The notes under the pieces: generated by a model
What the model saw: the letters and a program-made list of their open reading frames with translations, nothing else
Told to the model about the DNA's origin: nothing
Database searches by the model: none
Part shown: positions 1 through 7,071 of the stretch, piece by piece
How the letters are laid out: every line of letters starts with the position of its first letter
How positions within the stretch are numbered: position 1 is the stretch's first letter
Source of the DNA: an uncultured Bacteroidales bacterium
Lineage (GTDB): Bacteria; Bacteroidota; Bacteroidia; Bacteroidales; Paludibacteraceae
Assembly: GCA_900317885.1 (NCBI GenBank)
Contig: ONIM01000009.1
Coordinates: forward strand, 1 to 35,566
Length of the DNA stretch: 35,566 nt
Direction: 5' to 3'
Translations under genes and position numbers: made by a program

Positions 1-306
1 TTACATGGTATGTTTGCCCGCGTGATGGGCAAATTCAACCGCTCGGAGACGCTGTATTTCAAGCGCTGCAACTGTGGCAAGGAGCAATTAGGTGTCGATT
101 TGCTGAACCCCGTCAAAAACAGCAAGGACGCCAAAGTGCAGGCATGCCAAGCGGCCCTGAAAACCGCAGCGCAGGCAGCTAAGACCGCCCTCGCGGATCC
201 TACCGAACGCGCCTCCCTTGAGGCTGCATTCAAGGCACAGAACAAGTACACCTCCCTCTTTGCGTACACCGTTGCGCAGAAGTATGTTAAACCGAACTTC
301 GACTAA
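1..306 (+). CDS. Small conserved-type protein of unknown function, 5' partial
   Basis: The frame is open from the first base of the window and ends with TAA at 304-306. The first ATG is at base 10, but the frame is also open before it, and alignment by eye with the protein at 494-877 suggests that about ten N-terminal residues lie outside the window. The N-terminal third contains a CNC cysteine pair in a basic context. The remainder is an Ala/Lys-rich helical stretch ending in an aromatic segment (YTSLFAYTVAQKYVKPNFD). I do not recognise a catalytic motif. It resembles the small repeated proteins of unknown role found in Bacteroidales genomes, but that is recollection and not a search result. 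The next small reading frame starts one base after its stop. Confidence 0.6.
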   Translation, partial: LHGMFARVMGKFNRSETLYFKRCNCGKEQLGVDLLNPVKNSKDAKVQACQAALKTAAQAAKTALADPTERASLEAAFKAQNKYTSLFAYTVAQKYVKPNFD

Positions 307-307
307 A

Positions 308-456
308 ATGACTAAGAAAGAAATCCTGAAACTGGTGATCTCTGCAACGTCACCCGAACCGTCACGACCCGCTCGGAGGCATGGCAACGCGGCGACACCT
401 CCGTCGTCATCCAAACCAAGACCGTCGAATCGTACGACGGCTCACGGAAGTATTAA
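308..456 (+). pseudogene. Small gene apparently broken by a frameshift
   Basis: An ATG at 308, one base after the preceding stop, opens a frame that begins plausibly (MTKKEILKLVIS) but then turns into a Pro/Ser/Arg-rich sequence of low plausibility. From about 343 the neighbouring frame gives a far more protein-like sequence (core TVTTRSEAWQRGDTSVVIQT) with codon choice like the surrounding genes, ending in TAA at 454-456. That frame has no start codon of its own after its stop at 313-315. A one-base loss (or two-base gain) around 340-350 joins the two halves into a protein of about 50 residues. It could be a real inactivation, a sequencing error or, less likely, programmed frameshifting. I see no classic slippery heptamer. 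Confidence 0.45.
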
Positions 457-493
457 CCTATTGTTCAATCAAACCTAAAAAACCTTAATTATT

Positions 494-877
494 ATGGCAA
501 ATGTAACGTACAGTGCCGGTATCGACCACGTATCCGGCGCATTGGCAAAACCCGGTAAGAGCGGACAGCACAGCTGCGAGAAGATGCTCTTGGCTACCCA
601 CCGCGTAGCGGCAACGACCTCTAACAAGTGCAACCGCCTCTATCTGCGCACCCCGGTGAAACGCACCACGCCGCTCAGTCCGAAGGAGCTGCAGATCCGC
701 GCACGCTTCACCGCGGTACGAGCGATGATCGCGGAGCGTAAGGAGGACCTCTCGAAGATCACCGACGACCAGATCGCCTTCGCCGCGCAGAAGAACGAGC
801 CCAACGGCAAAAAGACCATGTACTCTTGGTACTGGAAAGTCTGCGGCGACGAATATGATCAGTCGCACAACGGCTAA
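494..877 (+). CDS. Small protein of unknown function, related to the 1-306 product
   Basis: This is a 127-residue protein with no signal peptide or membrane segment. The N-terminal half is basic with three cysteines. The C-terminal half is a charged helical region followed by a conserved-looking YSWYWKVCGDEYDQSHNG end. The layout (small, Cys-containing basic N-terminus, helix, aromatic C-terminus) matches the protein encoded at 1-306, so the two are probably distant paralogues. Translation starts at ATG 494 after an A-rich leader without a Shine-Dalgarno sequence. A strong terminator follows at 905-933. Function is unknown. Confidence 0.7.
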   Translation: MANVTYSAGIDHVSGALAKPGKSGQHSCEKMLLATHRVAATTSNKCNRLYLRTPVKRTTPLSPKELQIRARFTAVRAMIAERKEDLSKITDDQIAFAAQKNEPNGKKTMYSWYWKVCGDEYDQSHNG

Positions 878-904
878 TCGCCTTCTCCGTAAAGCGGACA
901 TCAG

Positions 905-933
905 AGCGTTCCCCTTCCGGGGAGCGCTTTTTT
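905..933 (+). terminator. Rho-independent terminator after the small-protein genes
   Basis: A 10-bp stem (AGCGTTCCCC with GGGGAGCGCT, one G-T pair) closes a TTCC loop and runs into six T residues. It ends the transcript of the small genes upstream of dtd. Confidence 0.85.
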
Positions 934-961
934 ATTCCCCATAACCCATAACCCCTAACCC

Positions 962-989
962 GGAAAATCGTCATAAATGGCGATTTTCC
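962..989. promoter_or_regulatory. Inverted repeat abutting the dtd promoter
   Basis: GGAAAATCG at 962-970 is perfectly complementary to CGATTTTCC at 981-989, with a 10-base loop. The right arm ends one base before the TTG of the dtd -33 element. It could be an operator or just a hairpin; no regulator can be named. Confidence 0.35.
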
Positions 990-1020
990 TTGCATATATC
1001 GCAAAAAAGCAGTACCTTTG
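990..1020 (+). promoter_or_regulatory. Bacteroidetes-type promoter of dtd
   Basis: TTG at 990-992 and TACCTTTG at 1013-1020 are separated by 20 bases, the spacing of Bacteroidetes primary-sigma promoters. The A-tract spacer ends in GCAG, like other promoters in the window. The dtd ATG follows 20 bases downstream. Confidence 0.8.
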
Positions 1021-1040
1021 CACCCCAAAAGGAAACAATC

Positions 1041-1493
1041 ATGCGAGTAGTAGTACAACGATGCAGCCGGGCGGAAGTGCGCATAGATGGCACGACGGTC
1101 GGGAAAATTGAGAAGGGCTTTATGCTGTTGGTCGGCGTGACGGAGGCGGACACGCAGGCGGAAGCCGATGTATTGGCGAAGAAGATCGCGCAACTGCGTG
1201 TGTTCGAGGATGAGCAAGGTAAGATGAACCTCGCCATCCGCGATATAGGCGGCGCCATCCTCAGTATATCCCAGTTCACGCTCTACGCCGATTGCCGCAA
1301 GGGCAACCGTCCGTCGTTCATTTCCGCCGCACGCCCGGAGAAAGCATCACCCCTGTATGACTATTTCAACGACCGCCTCCGTTCCGAGTACGGCCTCCGG
1401 GTCGAAACCGGCCGCTTCGGAGCCGACATGAAGGTGGACTTCATCAACGACGGACCCGTCACCATTCTCCTCGACACCGACGGACTGAAATAA
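1041..1493 (+). CDS. dtd: D-aminoacyl-tRNA deacylase (DTD)
   Basis: The product hydrolyses D-aminoacyl-tRNAs (and glycyl-tRNA-Ala), recycling tRNA mischarged with D-amino acids in the cytoplasm. The 150-residue length is normal for the DTD family. The N-terminus [13 protein letters not shown], the catalytic-region motif SQFTLYAD and the C-terminal DGPVT segment that forms the cross-subunit cis-proline motif are all present. ATG 1041 is chosen because it matches the family N-terminus and lies just downstream of the 990-1020 promoter; the frame is open further upstream, but that would start before the promoter. The last two codons lie inside the left 72-bp repeat. The gene is GC-rich like the housekeeping genes on the right side of the island. 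Confidence 0.96.
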   Translation: MRVVVQRCSRAEVRIDGTTVGKIEKGFMLLVGVTEADTQAEADVLAKKIAQLRVFEDEQGKMNLAIRDIGGAILSISQFTLYADCRKGNRPSFISAARPEKASPLYDYFNDRLRSEYGLRVETGRFGADMKVDFINDGPVTILLDTDGLK

Positions 1494-1501
1494 AAAATCG
1501 C

Positions 1502-1537
1502 AAAAAGTGGCATACACTCTTGTGTATGTCATTTTTT
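1502..1537. terminator. Palindromic A/T-flanked hairpin, likely dtd terminator
   Basis: The perfect palindrome CATACACTCTTGTGTATG at 1511-1528 extends through G-T pairs into an A-run on the left and seven T residues on the right (a stem of about 16 bp). This fits a bidirectional terminator. It overlaps the -33 element of the following promoter. The same structure occurs at 13202-13237. Confidence 0.6.
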
Positions 1538-1550
1538 TGTTGTACCTTTG
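1520..1550 (+). promoter_or_regulatory. Promoter of the PH-protein unit (left repeat copy)
   Basis: TTG at 1520-1522 and TACCTTTG at 1543-1550 are 20 bases apart. The element lies wholly within the 72-bp repeat, so the first island gene and the MFS gene at 13278 have identical promoters. Confidence 0.8.
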
Positions 1551-1590
1551 CAGCCGGAATCACACATAACTTAATTTAATATCAACGGAC

Positions 1591-1866
1591 ATGTATCAAT
1601 TTAAAGCCTTCCGCATTTCGCAGAAAGACAATTTACTCTTTCCCGACAAATTAGAGATAGATGACTATAAAGTAATATACTATAAAGGTCGAATCTTTGG
1701 TTATGAATCCACCACCATCCAGCGCAGTAATATAGGCAGCGTATCCGTTGATGCGGGAATTTTGTTTGCTACCATATACATTGAAACAAATGGCGGCCAA
1801 CGCACGGAATTAAACGGTTTTTCCAAATCCGATGCACGACAAATACAACGAATATTGTCTGTTTAG
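1591..1866 (+). CDS. Small bacterial PH-domain-like protein
   Basis: The 91-residue product is nearly all alternating beta-strand with a C-terminal helix, as in a single bacterial pleckstrin-homology fold. Typical features are KLEIDDYKVIYYKGRIFGYESTTI cut by a turn, the SNIGSVSVDAGILFATIYIET strand pair, and the closing GFSKSDARQIQRIL helix (positions about 20-90). There is no signal peptide or membrane segment. Bacterial PH-like domains mostly mediate protein contacts, and a ligand cannot be read from the sequence. The gene is the first after the left repeat promoter, five bases ahead of the next start. Its base composition is far more AT-rich than dtd. The family call is by pattern recognition only. 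Confidence 0.7.
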   Translation: MYQFKAFRISQKDNLLFPDKLEIDDYKVIYYKGRIFGYESTTIQRSNIGSVSVDAGILFATIYIETNGGQRTELNGFSKSDARQIQRILSV

Positions 1867-1871
1867 AAGTA

Positions 1872-3113
1872 GTGCAAGTATTGAGGAATACATATAAGTC
1901 GCGATGTATCGCATACGACGATGATGCGTATAATCTGCCGTTGGATACGATCTATTTCATTGAGAGTAAATGGAATTATCGGTTAAATGAATATGTATTC
2001 AGTCATCAGCAGGAAATAACAAATATACTTCAAAAGGATTTTGGAGGTTTTTTTCCGTATAAGTTTGAAATCGTCTCCATAGAAAAGTTCCATAATCTAT
2101 TGTTGCAAAAGGCTTTTAGCGACTTGCATCCTGAATGGGAGGATTGTATAGATTATTCTTTGCTTTACAATAAAGACATACAGGAACAAGAGCATACTTA
2201 TCAAGCCGCCATGATTCAGCGGCTGACGAGCAAGAACCCCGTTTTTGAGGAGACTTTTATTGCCCGAATAGTACCTTCCGAGAAAGAAGACAGCTTTGAA
2301 TTCTATGCCATTGACACTTCTTTATGTACCGAATCACTTGTCCCGGCTATTCTGGAGAAATATATACAGGACCTGACTGCGATCAATATATCTATTTTAG
2401 GAAAGCAAGACACGCATGACTACACTATCCATGATGAGGTATTAAATAGTAGAAAAGGGCAAGGAGTTAGTTTTTGCGGAGCCATCCCTCAGCTAAACAC
2501 AGAGCAACTCATTCCGGGGGTAGAAATTAACAAACTGAATATTGATTCTAAGTTACGAGATTTGGTTTTGACGCTTAAGGACGATATTGATGCCTATCAG
2601 CGAACCAATGGAATCAATGTCTTATTGGAAAACCGGTTTGCTGAATTTATCAAATCATTTGAACACCTGGAAACAAAGCCTCTAAGTTCATTAGTCATTG
2701 ATAACACCTATGCTATCCATTTAGCTGATTACAAAAAAGAAGTAAAGATGTATACATTGCCTAAAACTCTGTATATATTCTTCCTTCGTCACCCGGAAGG
2801 AATCTATCTGAAAGACATTGCAGATTATCGAGGGGAGTTGATTCAGATATATCGTCTTCTGACAACAAAAGGAGATTCAATTGAGCAAAGCGAAGCAGTA
2901 ATAGACCGGTTAATCGATACAACGCAAGGCAACCTGCTTTGCCAATATATGTGTCGAATTTCCGAGGCTTTCCGAAATGTATTATCAACCGATTTGGCAA
3001 AAAAATATACGATTGCAGGAAAACGTAATGAGTTGCGACGTATTACTTTGGATACCACCAAGATCTTATTACCGGAAAAAATTAAAAATTTAACAGCAAC
3101 GTTGCGGTTATAA
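1872..3113 (+). CDS. Unknown protein, GTG start, with a Bacteroidetes-type C-terminal domain
   Basis: This 413-residue cytoplasmic protein begins with GTG five bases after the PH-protein stop, so the two genes are probably co-translated. I recognise no enzyme motif in residues 1-270. The C-terminal portion (about 290-413) has a pattern I recall from other Bacteroidetes hypothetical proteins: LYIFFLRHPEGIYLKDIADY, then IDRLIDTT, a SEAFRNVL helix, and a basic strand-like end (ITLDTTKILLP). This looks like a small helical or winged-helix-like module. The paired organisation with a PH protein suggests the two act together. Low G+C marks it as part of the island. Confidence 0.75.
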   Translation: MQVLRNTYKSRCIAYDDDAYNLPLDTIYFIESKWNYRLNEYVFSHQQEITNILQKDFGGFFPYKFEIVSIEKFHNLLLQKAFSDLHPEWEDCIDYSLLYNKDIQEQEHTYQAAMIQRLTSKNPVFEETFIARIVPSEKEDSFEFYAIDTSLCTESLVPAILEKYIQDLTAINISILGKQDTHDYTIHDEVLNSRKGQGVSFCGAIPQLNTEQLIPGVEINKLNIDSKLRDLVLTLKDDIDAYQRTNGINVLLENRFAEFIKSFEHLETKPLSSLVIDNTYAIHLADYKKEVKMYTLPKTLYIFFLRHPEGIYLKDIADYRGELIQIYRLLTTKGDSIEQSEAVIDRLIDTTQGNLLCQYMCRISEAFRNVLSTDLAKKYTIAGKRNELRRITLDTTKILLPEKIKNLTATLRL

Positions 3114-3135
3114 TTTCTTGATCAATTAAATTTAC

Positions 3136-3143
3136 TACATTTG
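3136..3143 (+). promoter_or_regulatory. -7 element of the zinc-finger/AAA+ operon
   Basis: TACATTTG followed by GCAGC lies 17 bases before ATG 3161. A -33 TTG at standard spacing is not present (the nearest, 3118-3120, is only 15 bases away), so the promoter may be weak or depend on another factor. Confidence 0.55.
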
Positions 3144-3160
3144 CAGCAAAATTACAAATT

Positions 3161-3628
3161 ATGGGACTAAAAGGGACATTCAAACAAGTTCATTGTAATA
3201 AATTAGGCGGTCGGATGTGGTCGTTCGAATTGAGTAATACCAATATTTGGCAAAAGGAAGTATATACTATTGCTATCTATGATGTTTATCAACAGAACCC
3301 TTGGATTTGGCGCAATCAAGTGCTTAAATCAGACGAGACCGCAGTATTAAATTATGATAATATAGGCTGGTTCTTTTGTCAGGGAGATTTTGTTGCTATC
3401 CTTGATGAGAATGACAATATATTACAACAATGGACTTTGGAGTTGCATGAGTACGGGCCGGGCGAATGTCCGGAATGTCACGGCACGCATGTATGCCGCA
3501 AATGCGGAGGATCGGGATTCTTATTTCCCAAACAAGGCGACGAAATAGCCGTTAAATGTCCGGATTGTGACGGATTAGGAGTTTGTCAGACTTGTTATAT
3601 ACCACGTAGAGAACGTCGATTGATATGA
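3161..3628 (+). CDS. DnaJ-type zinc-finger protein, paralogue 1
   Basis: The 155-residue protein has an N-terminal beta-rich domain (about 1-95, with several Trp residues). It is followed by YGPGECPECHG and a DnaJ-like zinc region with four CxxC pairs at Cys 103/106, 112/115, 133/136 and 142/145 (CPECHG, CRKCGGSG, CPDCDGLG, CQTC). There is no J-domain, so it is not a DnaJ chaperone. In known families this zinc fold binds unfolded or partner proteins, and an adaptor role next to the AAA+ ATPase is inferred. The next gene, a paralogue, overlaps by four bases (ATGA at 3625-3628). Confidence 0.8.
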   Translation: MGLKGTFKQVHCNKLGGRMWSFELSNTNIWQKEVYTIAIYDVYQQNPWIWRNQVLKSDETAVLNYDNIGWFFCQGDFVAILDENDNILQQWTLELHEYGPGECPECHGTHVCRKCGGSGFLFPKQGDEIAVKCPDCDGLGVCQTCYIPRRERRLI

Positions 3629-4389
3629 GTATGGATTTGGAATATGAATGGATGCGTTACGGCAGCCTGAGAAAGGGTGGACAGCTCTCTTTTGCACTGA
3701 AGATTACTTGCACACGATGGTGGAAGACAGAGAAAGTGGCATACACGATTGTTGACGGTAGCGGACAACTACCGCCCCAGCAAGGTTATATAGAACTGAA
3801 GGCCGGTCAATCCCGGCTTATCGACTATGACCATACTCCCGGCGAGTGGGATTGGTGTGAAGGGGATTTTATAATTATCTATGATACCCAAGGAAGGGAA
3901 TATGACCGCAAAGTCTTTAGTCTGACGACCTATGGACCGGGTGAATGTCCCGAGTGTCATGGCTCGCATCAATGCGCGGCATGTCACGGCACCGGACGTA
4001 TAACAGATAAAATGCATATGGTATCTACCTGTCCGCGCTGCCTTGGTACAGGAGTATGTCAGACATGCTATGTACCTACACGGAACGGTGGAATGACTGC
4101 CAATATGGCTACATTCGGTTCTTCAGTGGCTACCAATACCAATCCGAAGGTGGAAATGTCGCGGCAGCAAAGGATGATTGATTTGCGTAAACGTATAGCG
4201 GAATTGGAAGCAATGATTAGTCGATGTGAGTTTGACGAACGGACGCGTATGACGCGCGATGCAAATTTCGGTTATGATACATCAAGAACAACGGACTATA
4301 TGCGACAGGCGCAACTCAAAAATACTTATCAGACGCAATTGATACAACTGCGCTATGAATTGGAGCAATTAGAAAATGGAGGATTTTAA
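3625..4389 (+). CDS. DnaJ-type zinc-finger protein with coiled-coil tail, paralogue 2
   Basis: The 254-residue protein repeats the design of its upstream neighbour: an N-terminal beta-rich domain (about 1-100), YGPGECPECHG, then paired cysteines at 108/111, 117/120, 136/139 and 145/148. It adds a Gly/Asn/Thr linker (about 152-178) and a C-terminal charged helix (about 180-250) predicted as a coiled coil. The second member therefore probably carries an extra oligomerisation or docking element. The ATGA overlap with the previous gene implies translational coupling. The AAA+ ATPase starts three bases after its stop. It arose by duplication of the same ancestral gene. No J-domain is present. Confidence 0.8.
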   Translation: MSMDLEYEWMRYGSLRKGGQLSFALKITCTRWWKTEKVAYTIVDGSGQLPPQQGYIELKAGQSRLIDYDHTPGEWDWCEGDFIIIYDTQGREYDRKVFSLTTYGPGECPECHGSHQCAACHGTGRITDKMHMVSTCPRCLGTGVCQTCYVPTRNGGMTANMATFGSSVATNTNPKVEMSRQQRMIDLRKRIAELEAMISRCEFDERTRMTRDANFGYDTSRTTDYMRQAQLKNTYQTQLIQLRYELEQLENGGF

Positions 4390-4392
4390 GCC

Positions 4393-5688
4393 ATGAGACA
4401 GGAAACCATCAATCAACTCAGTCAAGCAGCCATAGCCGGAGATACGTTTGCTATGACTTATCTTGGCGTGATTGCATACGAAGGTAAGTATGCGCAGCGC
4501 GATACACAAACAGCCTTGCAATACCTACAACGCGCCAGTCAAAACGGCGTGATATGGGCGAGAGACTTGTTGCTGTTTGCAATGCGTGTGAATCAGAATG
4601 AGACCAATATCTCCGAGCATGCATTGATAACAACCGGTGCCACTCAGCAGTTAGAGCAATACGCGCAGCAAGGTAATTGTTGGGCGGCTACGGCAATCGG
4701 AGAGTTATATATGCGTGGCGTGACAACATTCCGGAATATATCTGCTGCTTCGCAATACTTGCAGCAGGCTGCCAATGCCGGATGTTTGCTTGCGCAAGAG
4801 TTGTTGGGGGGTGTAAACGAGTCTCCGTCTTTCAATACAGGAATGCAAACACCATCCAAACCATGGGATCAACCCGTGCCGGATAACCATGATTACATGA
4901 AAGAGCTGCAAGGATTGATAGGTTTGTCTCGCGTAAAAGGAGAAGTAGAGTCTCTGCGCAACTTTGTGTTGGTCCAGAAACAGCGCGAGGCTAATGGCTT
5001 GAAACCGGCATCCGTTTCGTACCATTGTGTATTTTCCGGCAGCCCCGGAACTGGCAAAACAACCGTTGCGCGCATTGTGGCGGGAATTTACAAAGAGATG
5101 GGCATTCTCAAAAAGGGACATCTGGTAGAAGTGCAACGCGCTGATTTGGTCGGTGAATACATGGGACAAACGGCTCCTAAAACCAATGCCAAGATTGACG
5201 AAGCACTAGATGGCGTCCTATTCATTGATGAGGCATATTCGCTGGCTGACGGTAGCCGCGATGATCAATATGGGCGCGAAGCGGTGGATACGATTCTGAA
5301 ACGCATGGAGGATGACCGGGACCGATTAGTAGTAATCCTTGCCGGTTATAGCGAACCGATAAAGGGGTTTATCCATTCCAATCCGGGCTTGGAGTCGCGT
5401 TTTAATAGATACATCCATTTTGATGACTATACGGCAGATGAGTTGCTGAAGATCTTTGCCTTCAATCTGGAGAAAGCTCAATATACCATCACGCGCGACG
5501 CGTATCAAAAGGTGTATGAGGTTATCTCTAATGCAGTAGCACAAAAAGACGAGCGTTTCGGCAATGCCCGCTATGTCCGCAATCTCTTCGAGCGTATCAT
5601 CCAGCGCCAGGCCGACCGCGTCGCCAACCTCCACAATCCAAGTAGAGAGGAGTTGGGAAAAATAGAAAAAGAAGATATAAATGAATAA
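4393..5688 (+). CDS. Sel1-repeat plus CbbX/SpoVK-type AAA+ ATPase
   Basis: The 431-residue protein has an N-terminal helical repeat region of about 150 residues with two recognisable Sel1-like units (AMTYLGVIAYEGKYAQ at about 20-35; AATAIGELYMRG at about 98-109). A CbxX/CfxQ-family AAA+ module follows: Walker A GSPGTGKT at 216-223, Walker B VLFIDE at 275-280, sensor-1 ILAGY at 315-319, and arginine finger in NPGLESRF (Arg 336). Relatives include the Rubisco activase CbbX, SpoVK and EccA of type VII secretion, which also pairs helical repeats with this ATPase class. All core residues are intact, so it should be an active hexameric remodeller. Its substrate is unknown. It is the likely engine of the island's second operon. 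Confidence 0.92.
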   Translation: MRQETINQLSQAAIAGDTFAMTYLGVIAYEGKYAQRDTQTALQYLQRASQNGVIWARDLLLFAMRVNQNETNISEHALITTGATQQLEQYAQQGNCWAATAIGELYMRGVTTFRNISAASQYLQQAANAGCLLAQELLGGVNESPSFNTGMQTPSKPWDQPVPDNHDYMKELQGLIGLSRVKGEVESLRNFVLVQKQREANGLKPASVSYHCVFSGSPGTGKTTVARIVAGIYKEMGILKKGHLVEVQRADLVGEYMGQTAPKTNAKIDEALDGVLFIDEAYSLADGSRDDQYGREAVDTILKRMEDDRDRLVVILAGYSEPIKGFIHSNPGLESRFNRYIHFDDYTADELLKIFAFNLEKAQYTITRDAYQKVYEVISNAVAQKDERFGNARYVRNLFERIIQRQADRVANLHNPSREELGKIEKEDINE

Positions 5689-5706
5689 CTTATAGACAAT
5701 TGGGAA

Positions 5707-6579
5707 ATGGCAATCAACTTATTAGACTTTGATTATACTCAGTATCCGCTTAATGTTTTTAAAAACCAAAAGTGCATAGATTTTTTAGGACAGATGACTT
5801 CTAAAAATGCAGAGACTTCTTTGAATCCATTAGAGAAGATGTCTGCATCTGCGGTTAATAAAGGACTATCATTCGCATCAGGGATGCAACTGGCTTCTTT
5901 AGTAAGTGAATATAAGCTCGCCAAAATGGCAGAATCATTGTATGAAGAACTTCCCGCTTATGCGTATCAGATTGTCGGAAATTTCAAAAACGATCCATCT
6001 CTTTTAATATCTGATACTCGTGAGTGGCTAGGAATCATGTATATGGTAAGCCGAACTTTATATGAAATGGAAAACGATGCTATATCAACAAATTTGGACG
6101 ACATAGGAAGTTTTGTTGTAAGATATGTTAAAAGTGGAAATTGGGGATTGAAAGGTGCTTGGCAAGCTTTTACTGGAGCGTTGGATGAGGCTGCCAATAA
6201 GAGAAGATTTATATATAGTGAAATATCGCGTATATATACTCTTTCTATCTTATTGAATTATTATGTAGAAATTTGTGATAAAATACCTCAAACAACCATA
6301 AACTTAATAAAGCATATCGTGTTAGATTTATCAATGAGCGATTCTAATAAAGAAGCATATTCTACAGCTGGAGATGTGAAATATTATATATTCGATAAAC
6401 CAATGTCGACCATCTTTCCTAAAAATAAAAATCAAAGCATCAAGAATTATGTGGAGGAAAATATAAAACTGTTTGAACACTTTGTGCATCCGAAAGAAGA
6501 ATGTGATTCAAAAATATTGTTATGGGCAAAGACATACTATGATAAAAAAATATCGTCGAACCGAAGTGAAATTATCTAA
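5707..6579 (+). CDS. Unknown helical protein
   Basis: The 290-residue protein appears almost entirely alpha-helical, without a signal peptide, cysteine motif or recognised catalytic residues. A short weakly hydrophobic stretch lies near 190-200 (YTLSILLNYYVEI). It starts at ATG 5707, 18 bases after the AAA+ gene, and is clearly in the same unit. Its DNA is the most AT-rich of the window (14 G/C in the 60 bases at 6241-6300), sharply different from the AAA+ gene next to it, which suggests a different origin for this part of the operon. I do not recognise the family. Confidence 0.75.
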   Translation: MAINLLDFDYTQYPLNVFKNQKCIDFLGQMTSKNAETSLNPLEKMSASAVNKGLSFASGMQLASLVSEYKLAKMAESLYEELPAYAYQIVGNFKNDPSLLISDTREWLGIMYMVSRTLYEMENDAISTNLDDIGSFVVRYVKSGNWGLKGAWQAFTGALDEAANKRRFIYSEISRIYTLSILLNYYVEICDKIPQTTINLIKHIVLDLSMSDSNKEAYSTAGDVKYYIFDKPMSTIFPKNKNQSIKNYVEENIKLFEHFVHPKEECDSKILLWAKTYYDKKISSNRSEII

Positions 6580-6611
6580 AGAAGAATGTTTTAATTAAAT
6601 TATACAAAAAT

Positions 6612-7061
6612 ATGGAAGAAACAAATTTTACAGTCAAAGACACCCCTATTATTCCGCAACCGATTATCACAAAGACGGAAGAAGAATTAGGCGATGCCAT
6701 TAAAAACAATGCCGACACCATTGAAATTCAAGGGGATTTAGCAAACAAAGTATTTAAGATAAAGGCCACAGGTAAGGTTGTATGGGCAGTTGCTGTAGGA
6801 GCCTTAGGTATAGCCGTTGCTTGTGTAATAATGAAAACTCAAGGATCTAATATTACAGAGTCCACTCAAACAGGAAAAGCCATTACATTTACAGGCGCAG
6901 CTGGAGGAACAGCAGTTGCTGCCGGTATTCTTGGTAAGGCAGCTGTTGCTGCTACGAGTATTGCAGTTGCTGCCGGTGGTGTAGGTGCGTTAACTAGTTT
7001 GCGTGACAAATACAAAATTATAGAACGGGCTGAGAACAAACTTATCCTACAGCACAAATAA
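6612..7061 (+). CDS. Gly/Ala-rich membrane protein of unknown function
   Basis: The 149-residue protein has a soluble acidic N-terminus (about 1-52, ending in an AIKNNADTIEIQGDLANK amphipathic segment). A hydrophobic span follows at about 56-75 (VVWAVAVGALGIAVACVIM), then a long Gly/Ala-rich hydrophobic region at about 90-127, and a short basic tail. There is no cleavable signal. Such small-residue-rich hairpins fit tightly packed membrane insertion and, speculatively, oligomerisation. The DNA over 6895-6985 is repetitive at codon level because of the Ala/Gly runs. It sits between two unknown genes in the AAA+ operon and is the only clear membrane component of that unit. Confidence 0.75.
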   Translation: MEETNFTVKDTPIIPQPIITKTEEELGDAIKNNADTIEIQGDLANKVFKIKATGKVVWAVAVGALGIAVACVIMKTQGSNITESTQTGKAITFTGAAGGTAVAAGILGKAAVAATSIAVAAGGVGALTSLRDKYKIIERAENKLILQHK

Positions 7062-7071
7062 ATAGAAACGG

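Larger units (their letters stand above)
1488..1559 (+). repeat. Left 72-bp direct repeat bounding the island
   Basis: This 72-bp stretch is identical base for base to 13188-13259, in the same orientation, exactly 11,700 bp away. It covers the final AAATAA of dtd, a hairpin and a full promoter. Matching stops at 1487 (G versus A) and 1560 (T versus A). Confidence 0.97.

Noticed and set aside
937-961. Telomere-like CCCATAACCCATAACCCCTAACCC run
   Set aside because: Only three to four imperfect units in a short spacer. Too short to be a functional repeat or array.
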